The notes beneath the pieces are model-generated. The model did not search any database, was not told the origin of the DNA, and saw only the letters and a list, made by a program, of their open reading frames with translations. A program made the translations under genes and the position numbers. From Salinisphaera dokdonensis (GTDB lineage Bacteria; Pseudomonadota; Gammaproteobacteria; Nevskiales; Salinisphaeraceae), in the NCBI RefSeq assembly GCF_040361215.1, contig NZ_APND01000001.1, positions 992,001 through 1,056,000 of the forward strand: a DNA stretch of 64,000 nt. The letters run 5' to 3'. This document shows positions 16,987 to 24,316 of the stretch, in pieces (within the stretch, counting starts at the first letter, position 1; each line of letters opens with the position of its first letter).

Positions 16987-18063
16987 ATGCACGAAACCGA
17001 CAATCTCCGTATCAAGGGCATCCAGGAATTGATTTCTTCGCAGGCGCTTCTCGAAGAGCTGCCCGTGAGCGACAAGGCATCGGAGACGGTGTTCAACGCG
17101 CGCACGGCGATCCAGAAAATCCTGCATGGCGAGGATGATCGCCTGCTGGTCGTCGTGGGCCCCTGCTCGATCCACGACGTGGATGCCGCGCTCGAGTATG
17201 CGAAGAAGCTCGCCGAGGCCCGCGACAAGTATGCCGACGATCTGCTGATCGTGATGCGGGTCTACTTCGAGAAGCCGCGTACAACGGTCGGCTGGAAGGG
17301 TCTGATCAACGACCCGGACATGGACGACTCGTTCAAGATCAACAAGGGCGTGCGATTGGCCCGCGAGCTGCTGCTCAAGCTGGCCGACCAGGGCATCCCG
17401 GCCGGCGTCGAATTCCTGGACCTGATCTCGCCGCAGTATCTGGCGGACCTGGTGTCCTGGGGCGCAATCGGCGCGCGCACCACGGAAAGTCAGGGCCATC
17501 GCGAGCTGGCCTCGGGGCTGTCCTGCCCGGTCGGTTTCAAGAACGGCACCGGCGGCTCGATCAAGATCGCGGTGGATGCGGTGGGCGCGGCCCATCATCC
17601 GCATCACTTCCTATCGCTGACCAAGGAAGGCGAATCCGCCATCTTTGCCACCGAAGGCAATCGCGATACGCATATCATCCTGCGTGGTGGCGCCAACGGC
17701 CCGAACTTCGACGCCGACTCGGTCGCCGGCGCGGTCGCCCTGCTCGAACAGGCGCAGCTGTCGGGCCGGCTGATGATCGACTTCTCGCATGCCAACAGCC
17801 GCAAGCAGCACAAGAAGCAGCTGGAAGTCGGCGACGACGTCGGCGGCCAGATCTCGGCCGGCAGTCGTGCCGTCTTCGGCGTGATGATCGAATCGCACCT
17901 GAAAGAAGGCAACCAGAAGCTGGTGCCGGGCGTGGAGCCGGAATACGGCGTCTCGATCACGGATGCCTGCCTGCACTGGGAAGATACCGAGAAGCTGCTC
18001 GGCACGCTCGCCCATGCCGTGGCCGAGCGTCGTGATCTGCGCGATGGCGCCGACGACGACTGA
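16987..18063 (+). CDS. aroG: 3-deoxy-7-phosphoheptulonate (DAHP) synthase, AroG type
   Basis: 358 residues, matching class I-alpha DAHP synthases. The enzyme joins phosphoenolpyruvate and erythrose 4-phosphate, the first step of the shikimate pathway. Typical motifs are VVVGPCSIHD, MRVYFEKPRTTVGWKGLINDP, GARTTESQ, PVGFKNGTGG and DFSHANSRK. The N-terminal 50 residues include the region that in E. coli forms the feedback-inhibitor site, but which aromatic amino acid inhibits this copy cannot be read from sequence. It is flanked by its own terminator and looks monocistronic. The symbol is by similarity; aroF or aroH is possible. Confidence 0.93.
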   Translation: MHETDNLRIKGIQELISSQALLEELPVSDKASETVFNARTAIQKILHGEDDRLLVVVGPCSIHDVDAALEYAKKLAEARDKYADDLLIVMRVYFEKPRTTVGWKGLINDPDMDDSFKINKGVRLARELLLKLADQGIPAGVEFLDLISPQYLADLVSWGAIGARTTESQGHRELASGLSCPVGFKNGTGGSIKIAVDAVGAAHHPHHFLSLTKEGESAIFATEGNRDTHIILRGGANGPNFDADSVAGAVALLEQAQLSGRLMIDFSHANSRKQHKKQLEVGDDVGGQISAGSRAVFGVMIESHLKEGNQKLVPGVEPEYGVSITDACLHWEDTEKLLGTLAHAVAERRDLRDGADDD

Positions 18064-18091
18064 TTGAACACGCACATCGTGTGTTGCGAGA

Positions 18092-18115
18092 AAGCCGCCT
18101 TCGGGCGGCTTTTTT
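18092..18115 (+). terminator. Rho-independent terminator after the DAHP synthase gene
   Basis: AGCCGCC (18093-18099) pairs with GGCGGCT (18104-18110) around TTCG, followed by five T. Confidence 0.9.
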
Positions 18116-18218
18116 ATGTGGACCTCGGGTAGTCAATGATCAACAGGCTTGATCAAGCACCAGCGGGAAACCGGGAGCTAAATTTCGCCTGTATCGTCGA
18201 TGTAAAAATCGGTGATTC
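18116..18218. other. Spacer between the DAHP synthase terminator and repeat copy 2
   Basis: No gene supported. It contains the perfect 12-bp palindrome GCTTGATCAAGC at 18147-18158, of unknown meaning. Confidence 0.4.
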
Positions 18219-18264
18219 GGGCCACGAGTCTTGCGGCACTCACGAGTTCGGCTCGGCTTTTGTT

Positions 18265-18310
18265 TCGCACTGCTGTGCGACTGTCTTTCGTTTGCTTGTC
18301 CAAACGAGAG
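18265..18310 (+). repeat. End module of copy 2 (low-coordinate side)
   Basis: TCGCAC/GTGCGA at 18265-18280, then CTTTCGTTTG (18285-18294), loop CTTGTC (18295-18300) and CAAACGAGAG (18301-18310): a 10-bp stem with one G-T pair. Confidence 0.85.
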
Positions 18311-18409
18311 GCAGCAAAGGAAAGGACACCCGGGCACGGCGCCGGCTACGCCGGTGCACTCCGATGCTCGCGGCGAAGGGATGCGGCCCCTAAAAAATCT
18401 AACTAGGTC

Positions 18410-18451
18410 GGATCGCTTAGGCGATCCTCAAACAGCTGGCCGCACCGGCGC
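18410..18451 (-). repeat. Internal hairpins of repeat copy 2
   Basis: GGATCGC (18410-18416) pairs with GCGATCC (18421-18427) around TTAG. It matches GCATCGC/GCGATGC in copy 1 with a swapped base pair. The neighbouring CCGGCGC/GCGCCGG hairpin (about 18435-18451) is unchanged in the stem and differs in the loop. Confidence 0.75.
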
Positions 18452-18834
18452 AGTGCGCCGGACACCCTTAGCCGCTGCGCGTCTCCGTCGCCGTGCAAGG
18501 GGGGGGGTAATACAGACAGCGAGACTTGCGCACCCGAAGCTCTAACAGCTACGGCGTTGAAGTTACCGCGAGCGCCCATGTTCCTGCTGGATTACACCTT
18601 CGGCTAATCCGACCTAAGAGAGTTGCGACGAGGAGCGAGCGAAGGCGAACTTGCCTGTATTGGGGCCCCTTGGGCGCAGCGCCGAGCAGTGGAGGCCGAA
18701 AGCGGATAAGACAGCCGGATGTTTGAGTCGCGCGTAGCGCGGCGAGTTTCCGGCGGGCCCGCTTTCGGCCGGAGCCGCGCAGGGCACTGATGCGTAGCAT
18801 CGGCGCAAGACGGGGTGTCTTTTGTTTTGGTGCC

Positions 18835-18879
18835 TTTTATTTGGACAAGCAAATAAAAGACACTCGCACAGCAGTGCGA
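18835..18879 (-). repeat. End module of copy 2 (high-coordinate side)
   Basis: TTTTATTTG (18835-18843), loop GACAAG (18844-18849), CAAATAAAA (18850-18858), then TCGCAC/GTGCGA at 18864-18879. Read on the minus strand, the hairpin is identical to the left module of copy 1. Confidence 0.85.
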
Positions 18880-18896
18880 AACCCCAAGTAGAAATT

Positions 18897-19012
18897 TGTC
18901 TACGCCGTTGATTCAGAACTCGCGAGTTCAGAACACGATTCTTCCAAGAACAAGCGCTTCGACGAACCTTTGATTTAGCGCCAAGGTACAACTCGCAAAC
19001 GCCGACCCCACC
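18897..19012. other. Spacer between repeat copy 2 and the acyl-CoA reductase gene
   Basis: No gene supported. A perfect 14-bp palindrome, GAACTCGCGAGTTC, lies at 18916-18929; it resembles GAACTCGTGAGTGCC at the outer edge of the repeat tails, so it may be a remnant of a further repeat end. Confidence 0.35.
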
Positions 19013-21019
19013 CTACCAATAAGGCCCCGGCAACAAAGCCGCCAACACCCGCCCCGGAATATTCGGCTTCTCCGCCTGCCCGGCACGGCCACCGCGCGCC
19101 GCCTTGGACGACGGGAACATGTGAAACGCCTTGTGCAGCACGAAGTCGTTCACCTTGGGCCACAGCGCATAGCTGATCTGTGCGGTGGTGCCCAGCGGCG
19201 AGGCAATACGCTTGGGCTTTTCCAGGATCGCGGACACGATCATGTCGCCCGCCTGCTCGGGCGTGAGCGTGGGCACGTAATCGTAGAGCTTGGTCGGCGC
19301 AATCATCGGCGTACGCACCAGCGGCATATAGATGGTGGTGAGATCGATATTGCGCGAGGCGACCTCCGGCGACAGGCAGCGCGAGAACGCGTCCAGCGCG
19401 GACTTTGACGCCACGTAGGCCGAGAAGCGCGGCACGTTGGTCAGACAGCCGATGCTGGAGATATTGATGATGTGGCCGTTGCGGCGCTTGGCCATCGACG
19501 GCAGGAAGTTGAAGATCATCCGGATCGCGCCGAAGTAGTTCAGCTGCATCGTGCGCTCGTAGTCGTGAAAACGATTGAGCGACTCGAACGCCGATCGGCG
19601 GATCGAATGACCGGCGTTGTTGATCAGGATATCGACATGGTGATGATCGGCGAGGATCTTCTTCGTGCACTCGTCGATCGCCTCCATGCTGTTCAGATCA
19701 CAGGGGTAGGTGAACGCCTGCCCCCCCATCTTCTCGATCACCGACTGGGTTTCCTCGAGCTTGGAGGGTGTCCGCGCGACCATGCAGATCTTGGCCCCGG
19801 CACGCGCCAGCTTCTTGGACGCCATGAAGCCGATGCCGCTGGACGCACCGGTAATGACCACGACCTTGCCCTGCATCCGGCGCAGCAGTTTTTCCGGCAC
19901 ATGGACATCGCAGTCCATATGCATTTCCCAGTACTTCCAGAGCGTGTCCGCGTAATCCTCCAGACGCGGGCAATGGATTCCGCTGCCCTTGAGCGCGGCA
20001 CGCGTATTCACGTCGTCGAAGATCGCGCGATTGTTCACGTAACCGAGGATCGACAACGGTACGCCGACGCTCTTGGATATCCGCTTCTCCAGCCATTCCG
20101 CCATCGGGATATTGCCGGCGAGGCGCTTGAACTGGTGCTCGATATTCGCCGGCCATTCGTGGGTCGGCAGGTTGCGCACGATATCCGGCCCGTGGGCGGC
20201 GCGCATGAGAATACGCAGCATCTCACCAGCAGTCGGCGGCTCGTCCTGGATGAGGAAGAACGCGCGCCGATCGACGCCCTTCTTGTGGGCGATATGCTCC
20301 ATCGCATCGACGACATAGTCGACCGGCGCGACCGGCATCTGTCCGCCTTCGATCCCGAGCAGCGGCAGCCACTTCGGGACGTTGTCGCGGATGCGCTTGA
20401 TCGGCTTGAAGAAATAGTAAGGGCCGTCGGTCTTGTCCATCTCGCCGGTCTGCGAGTGGCCGACCACCATGCCCGGCCGGTAGACCCGCCACGGCACCTT
20501 GCAGTGCTCACGCACGATCGCTTCGGACTGGAACTTGGTTCGGTAGTAGGGATGCCGGACCTGCTGGCCCTCGTCGAACATCTCGTCGGTGAACACGCCT
20601 TCGTAGTCCGCACCGGCGACAGCCACCGACGACACGTGATGGAAGCACGGCTTGGTGCCGGACTCGTTCGAGAGCTGGCCGGCGAGCGCGACGATATTAG
20701 CCGTGCCCTCGTTATTGACCTTGTCCGCCTGGGCATCGGTCATATTCATGTCGTAGACCGCCGCGAGGTGGAAGACATGATCGATATGGCCGCTCAGGTG
20801 CTTGAGCGCTTCGGCGTCGATCACCCCCTTGCGGGTGATGTCGCCCCAGACCGGGATCAGGCGATCCTCGCCGACGTCGAGGCGCTCGCACAGGCCTTCG
20901 TAACGATCGGCGCTGGCGCGCCGCATGAGCACGTATACCGTCGCGTTGCGCCGGGCCAACAGTTTTTCCACGAGGAAACGGCCGATGAAACCGGTCGCAC
21001 CTGTGACGAGATAGTTCAT
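19013..21019 (-). CDS. Two-domain SDR protein, probable alcohol-forming fatty acyl-CoA reductase
   Basis: 668 residues with two reductase modules. The N-terminal extended SDR has TGATGFIG at residues 6-13 and catalytic Y158-x3-K162, as in acyl-CoA and thioester reductases. The C-terminal classical SDR has TGASSGIG at 390-397, NNAG at 467-470 and Y535-x3-K539. This length and order match the Marinobacter bifunctional fatty acyl-CoA reductase (Maqu_2220 type), which reduces acyl-CoA through the aldehyde to the fatty alcohol for wax-ester synthesis. That assignment is from memory of the family. No wax-ester synthase gene is in the window. It stands alone, bordered by repeat copy 2. Confidence 0.75.
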   Translation of the reverse strand: MNYLVTGATGFIGRFLVEKLLARRNATVYVLMRRASADRYEGLCERLDVGEDRLIPVWGDITRKGVIDAEALKHLSGHIDHVFHLAAVYDMNMTDAQADKVNNEGTANIVALAGQLSNESGTKPCFHHVSSVAVAGADYEGVFTDEMFDEGQQVRHPYYRTKFQSEAIVREHCKVPWRVYRPGMVVGHSQTGEMDKTDGPYYFFKPIKRIRDNVPKWLPLLGIEGGQMPVAPVDYVVDAMEHIAHKKGVDRRAFFLIQDEPPTAGEMLRILMRAAHGPDIVRNLPTHEWPANIEHQFKRLAGNIPMAEWLEKRISKSVGVPLSILGYVNNRAIFDDVNTRAALKGSGIHCPRLEDYADTLWKYWEMHMDCDVHVPEKLLRRMQGKVVVITGASSGIGFMASKKLARAGAKICMVARTPSKLEETQSVIEKMGGQAFTYPCDLNSMEAIDECTKKILADHHHVDILINNAGHSIRRSAFESLNRFHDYERTMQLNYFGAIRMIFNFLPSMAKRRNGHIINISSIGCLTNVPRFSAYVASKSALDAFSRCLSPEVASRNIDLTTIYMPLVRTPMIAPTKLYDYVPTLTPEQAGDMIVSAILEKPKRIASPLGTTAQISYALWPKVNDFVLHKAFHMFPSSKAARGGRAGQAEKPNIPGRVLAALLPGPYW

Positions 21020-21179
21020 TATTTTGTGGCCTTGGTCTGTAAATCATCCGAAGCACCGCACAACGCGGCGCTGCACCCATGACGATAAACCGGGCCGGGC
21101 CGCCAGCGCCACTGTTGCGGTATGCATGATTGCTTCTGACACAATGCGCCTAGCCATTCGCCCACTCAGCAGGGAACCC

Positions 21180-21521
21180 ATGAGCGACACCATCTTCTCC
21201 AAGATCATCAACCGCGAGATCGACGCGGATATCGTTCACGAGGATGATCAGTGCCTGGCGTTTCGCGACGTCAATCCGCAGGCCCCGATGCATATCCTGG
21301 TGATCCCGAAGAAGCCGATCGACATGCTGGTCAACGCCGAGGACGGCGACCAGGCCCTGCTCGGGCATCTGCTGCTCAGCGCACGCAAGATCGCCCGCAA
21401 TGAAGGTTATGGCGAGGCATTCCGACTGGTCGTGAACAACGGCGAAGCCGTCGGCCAGAGCGTGTTCCACCTGCATGTGCATATCCTCGGGGGGCGCGAC
21501 TTCGCCTGGCCGCCGGGCTGA
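21180..21521 (+). CDS. hinT: HIT-family purine nucleoside phosphoramidase
   Basis: 113 residues from the ATG at 21180, with AGGGAA at 21171-21176. The start SDTIFSKIINREI and the histidine triad HLHVHILGG are those of the HinT branch, which hydrolyses AMP-lysine and other adenosine phosphoramidates in the cytoplasm. The length is normal. It is divergent from the acyl-CoA reductase gene and followed 143 bases later by folE2 on the same strand. Confidence 0.92.
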   Translation: MSDTIFSKIINREIDADIVHEDDQCLAFRDVNPQAPMHILVIPKKPIDMLVNAEDGDQALLGHLLLSARKIARNEGYGEAFRLVVNNGEAVGQSVFHLHVHILGGRDFAWPPG

Positions 21522-21664
21522 TTCGACGGCCCGCACGCTTGCGCTAGCCCGGCCTGCCCCCATTACCCGGACGTACCGGCTTTGTCGCCCCAACGCCCGC
21601 GCGCTAACATGGCGGGCTTTGGGTCGGCCGGCCTGCCGATTCGCCTGACCGGGAAAGCATCACG

Positions 21665-22531
21665 ATGACCACCGTGGCAAAGGCGCAAGGCGCCAACAAG
21701 AGCAGTTCAGCCCCCTCGAAAGACGGCGCTCAGAGCAGTGCTCATATCGAAGACGTGCAGGGTCGCAAGGACCCGCGCCATCTCGCGATCAACAAGGTCG
21801 GTATCTGCGATATCCGCCACCCGGTATCGATCAAGCAACGCGTGGGCGGCCACCAGAGCACCGTGGCCACCTTCGGCATGTATGTGAACCTGCCCCATCA
21901 CTTCAAGGGCACGCACATGTCACGCTTCGTGCAGATACTCAACGCGCACGAACACCAGATCACGGTCGAGTCCTTTCGCGCCATGCTTGGCGAGATGACA
22001 GAACGCCTCGAGGCCGACAACGGTCATATCGAGATGAGCTTTCCCTACTTCATCGACAAGTACGCACCCGTCACGCAGGAAAAAGGCGTGATGGACTACA
22101 ACGTCACATTCGTGGGCGATCAGCGCGGCACACGCACCGATCTCTATGTCGAGGTCAAGGTGCCGGTGACCACGCTCTGCCCCTGCTCCAAGGACATCTC
22201 CGACTACGGCGCCCACAACCAGCGCTCTCTGATCACCATCCGCGTGCGTGCGACGGAATTCTTCTGGCTGGAAGAGCTCATCGACATCGCCGAGTCGGAA
22301 GGCTCCTGCGAGCTGTACGGCATCTTGAAGCGGGTCGACGAGAAAGCGGTCACCGAGCGCGCCTACGACAATCCCAAGTTCGTCGAAGATGTGGTCCGCG
22401 ATATCGCCCAGCGGCTGAACGACGACGCGCGGTTCCGGTATTACGTGGTGGAATCGGAGAACTTCGAATCGATCCACAATCACTCGGCTTATGCGTTGAT
22501 CGAACAAGACAAGGACGCGCCGGCCGCCTGA
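21665..22531 (+). CDS. folE2: GTP cyclohydrolase I type 2 (FolE2)
   Basis: 288 residues, about the family length. FolE2 converts GTP to 7,8-dihydroneopterin triphosphate, the entry to folate and related pathways. It replaces zinc-dependent FolE and can work with other metals. Family motifs include KVGICDIRHPV, the active-site cysteine in VTTLCPCSKDISDYGAHNQR, and the C-terminal ENFESIHNHSAYA. The first 25 residues are low complexity and poorly conserved in the family. GGGAAAG lies just before the ATG. In many bacteria folE2 is under Zur control when a second folE exists; I see no obvious Zur palindrome upstream. Confidence 0.95.
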   Translation: MTTVAKAQGANKSSSAPSKDGAQSSAHIEDVQGRKDPRHLAINKVGICDIRHPVSIKQRVGGHQSTVATFGMYVNLPHHFKGTHMSRFVQILNAHEHQITVESFRAMLGEMTERLEADNGHIEMSFPYFIDKYAPVTQEKGVMDYNVTFVGDQRGTRTDLYVEVKVPVTTLCPCSKDISDYGAHNQRSLITIRVRATEFFWLEELIDIAESEGSCELYGILKRVDEKAVTERAYDNPKFVEDVVRDIAQRLNDDARFRYYVVESENFESIHNHSAYALIEQDKDAPAA

Positions 22532-22620
22532 GGCTTCGCTCGGCTCGAAGCGTGAACTGTCTCTGCGAACACGAGCGGTCGCCGAGCACCCACTTGGCTG
22601 ATCCCGCAAACGTCAGACAC

Positions 22621-22651
22621 AAAAAAGCCCGGCCTTAGAGCCGGGCTTTTT
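22621..22651. terminator. Bidirectional terminator between folE2 and the phasin gene
   Basis: GCCCGGC (22627-22633) pairs with GCCGGGC (22640-22646), with six A before and five T after. It can end both the folE2 transcript and the convergent phasin transcript. Confidence 0.88.
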
Positions 22652-22689
22652 CTTGGGCGCCGTTGAAGGCGCCTACCGATTCAACGCTA

Positions 22690-23343
22690 TTACGAGGCGT
22701 TGTTGTCGGTGCTGCCATTGGTCGTGGTGGACGCCGACGCGGCGGCCGTCGACTTCTTGGCAGTGGTGCTGCGCTTGCGCGAGGTCGCACCGGTCGAAGC
22801 GCTCTTGCTGGCGCTCGCCGTGGTCTTGCGCGTCGCGGCCGTCTTGCGCTTGGCAGCGGTCGTCTTGGTCGACGCGCTCTTGGCGGTCGAAGCCTTGCGC
22901 GTGGCAGTCGACGACGCCTTCTTGGCCGGCGCTGCCTTGCGCGTGGTGGTCTTCTTCTTGGTCTCGCCCGAGAGCTTGCCGAGCACCGACTTGTAACCGC
23001 TGGTCACAACGTTGCCCAGCTCGTTACCGGTCTGCACAAGCAGGTCGATCGTGTCCTTGTAGGCCGATACGATCTGGTCGCGGCCGTTCGGCACGTAGGC
23101 CTGCGGGTTCTTGGCGACCTTGCGCACACCGTCGGTGCGTGCCTTGTCGAAGCTCGACTTGGCAGCGGCGAAGAGGTTCTTCGCGGCGCCGACTTCCGTG
23201 TTCGCCAGCGTCTGACCATTCTTGGTCACAACACCGACAACCTTGCGCTGGGTATCGAAGTAAGCCTTGAAGGCATCCTGATACTGCTTGCCGGCGGTGC
23301 CGACACGACTACGGACATCCGAAACAATTTCCTGAATCTTCAT
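22690..23343 (-). CDS. Phasin-like protein with a histone H1-like basic tail
   Basis: 217 residues. Residues 1-120 are helical and amphipathic without membrane segments (VGTAGKQYQDAFKAYFDTQRK, NLFAAAKSSFDKARTDGVRK), in the style of phasins that coat polyhydroxyalkanoate granules. Residues 125-205 are a low-complexity Lys/Ala/Thr/Ser tail with repeated K-K-T and A-K motifs, like the DNA-binding tails of PhaF, AlgP or histone H1-like proteins. The closest known layout is PhaF of pseudomonads, which links granules to the nucleoid; its tail is AAKP-rich, whereas this one is Ser/Thr-rich with little proline. No PHA synthase gene is nearby. The tail is encoded by repetitive DNA and could vary in length. 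Confidence 0.7.
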   Translation of the reverse strand: MKIQEIVSDVRSRVGTAGKQYQDAFKAYFDTQRKVVGVVTKNGQTLANTEVGAAKNLFAAAKSSFDKARTDGVRKVAKNPQAYVPNGRDQIVSAYKDTIDLLVQTGNELGNVVTSGYKSVLGKLSGETKKKTTTRKAAPAKKASSTATRKASTAKSASTKTTAAKRKTAATRKTTASASKSASTGATSRKRSTTAKKSTAAASASTTTNGSTDNNAS

Positions 23344-23398
23344 AGGTTGGCCCTCTCACAATAAGTTCTTGTCGTTTGCTGCGATGCAGCATGTGCGA

Positions 23399-23428
23399 AC
23401 AATAACCCTCTTTGCTGCACTGCGTCAA
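23399..23428 (-). promoter_or_regulatory. Candidate promoter of the phasin gene
   Basis: On the minus strand TTGACG (23423-23428) and TATTGT (23399-23404) are spaced by 18 bases, 56 bases before the phasin start codon. Confidence 0.4.
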
Positions 23429-23610
23429 ACTATATCTTGACATGAACGCCGCGGGTGTTATTCGCGACGCGCGAACTGGAATTTCGGCGGAACGCCTTTC
23501 AGGCTCGCACTCTGAAACGGCACCACGAAAACACAGGCCAACCCCATCGTTCTTCAAATGGCACGCCGACGCGGCAAGCGTTTCGCCACCGGGCGAACGC
23601 GTCCCATCTA

Positions 23611-23646
23611 TTGCGCGCGACCCGCGCGACTGGATATTCTTACAGC
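23611..23646 (+). promoter_or_regulatory. lexA promoter with overlapping SOS box
   Basis: CTGGATATTCTTACAG at 23630-23645 fits the LexA operator (CTG-N10-CAG, consensus CTGTATATATATACAG). It contains a possible -10 TATTCT at 23635-23640; TTGCGC at 23611-23616 is 18 bases upstream and could be the -35. The operator ends one base before the lexA ATG, so transcription would start at or next to the start codon and LexA would block its own promoter. Confidence 0.7.
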
Positions 23647-24279
23647 ATGAATGAGCTCACCGATAAACAACGCCGCGTCTATGAATTCATCCGCGACACC
23701 ATCGCGGATCGGCACACGCCGCCCACCCGGGCAGAGATCGCCGAAGCGCTGGGCTTTGCCTCGGCCAACGCGGCGCAGGCCCATCTGCGCACGCTGGAGC
23801 GCAAGGGTTTCATCGAGCTCAATGCACGCCTGAGCCGCGGCATCCGGCTGACCGACGACGATGCATCAACCGAGCAGGCCCCGCCGGCGTCCAACGCAAT
23901 GCGTCTGGCAGTCGTTGGTTGCGTGGCGGCCGGCGCGCCGATGCTCGCCGTCGAACACGTCGAACGCCATTGCGAAGTGGATCCCGGGCTGTTCAGTCAG
24001 AACCCGGACTATCTGCTGCGCGTACGCGGCGACAGCATGATCGGCGCAGGCATCTTCGACGGCGACCTGCTCGCGGTGGCGAACGTGCCGGAAGTGCGGG
24101 CCGGCCAGGTGGCCGTCTTTCGGTGGGATGACGAAGTCACCGTCAAGCGCTTCTCGCGCGAAGGCAGCAATGCGCGCCTGATCGCGGAGAACCCGGACTA
24201 TGCGGATATCGTGGTGGACACGCGCCGCGAATCGCTCGAACTGGAAGGACTCGCCGTTGGCGTGATCCGCTCGCTGTAA
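23647..24279 (+). CDS. lexA: LexA repressor of the SOS response
   Basis: 210 residues from the ATG at 23647, which aligns with the usual LexA start (MNELTDKQRRVYEFIRD). The winged helix recognises the SOS box: PPTRAEIAEALGF then NAAQAHLRTLERKG. The self-cleavage bond is A95-G96 in CVAAGAP. The catalytic pair is S130 in RGDSM and K167 in EVTVKRF; the offsets from E. coli are constant, so the peptidase fold is intact. The protein represses DNA-damage genes and cleaves itself when RecA filaments form. The SOS box right before the ATG indicates autoregulation. Confidence 0.97.
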   Translation: MNELTDKQRRVYEFIRDTIADRHTPPTRAEIAEALGFASANAAQAHLRTLERKGFIELNARLSRGIRLTDDDASTEQAPPASNAMRLAVVGCVAAGAPMLAVEHVERHCEVDPGLFSQNPDYLLRVRGDSMIGAGIFDGDLLAVANVPEVRAGQVAVFRWDDEVTVKRFSREGSNARLIAENPDYADIVVDTRRESLELEGLAVGVIRSL

Positions 24280-24282
24280 ACG

Positions 24283-24307
24283 TCGGGCGGGCACCACGCC
24301 CGCCCGA
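24283..24307. terminator. Hairpin between convergent lexA and OmpA-family genes
   Basis: A perfect 10-bp stem TCGGGCGGGC/GCCCGCCCGA around ACCAC. There is no T run on either side, so efficient intrinsic termination is uncertain. Confidence 0.45.
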
Positions 24308-24316
24308 AGAACATGG

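Larger units (their letters stand above)
18219..18896 (-). repeat. Structured inverted-end repeat, copy 2
   Basis: About 680 bp, related to 7718-8352 in the opposite orientation. Both ends carry inward-facing palindrome-plus-hexaloop modules; the interior shares blocks such as the CCGGCGC/GCGCCGG hairpin and the segment around GGCAAGTTCGC (reverse strand). A run of nine G at 18499-18507 replaces a mixed GGCCCCG in copy 1. No open frame is conserved between the copies and there is no transposase. Confidence 0.8.
23344..23646. other. Divergent promoter region between the phasin gene and lexA
   Basis: About 300 bases without a gene. It holds a phasin promoter candidate near its left end and the lexA promoter and SOS box at its right end. 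The middle part can be read as an upstream extension of the lexA frame but has no family match and is not called. Confidence 0.6.

Noticed and set aside
18136..18991. Open frames across repeat copy 2 on both strands
   Set aside because: Same reason as copy 1; the frame differs between copies.
19472..21082. A 536-codon open frame antisense to the acyl-CoA reductase gene
   Set aside because: Antisense shadow; the sense frame has complete SDR motifs.
21522..21664. Zur operator before folE2
   Set aside because: No AT-rich palindrome like the Zur consensus is visible in the 143-base gap.
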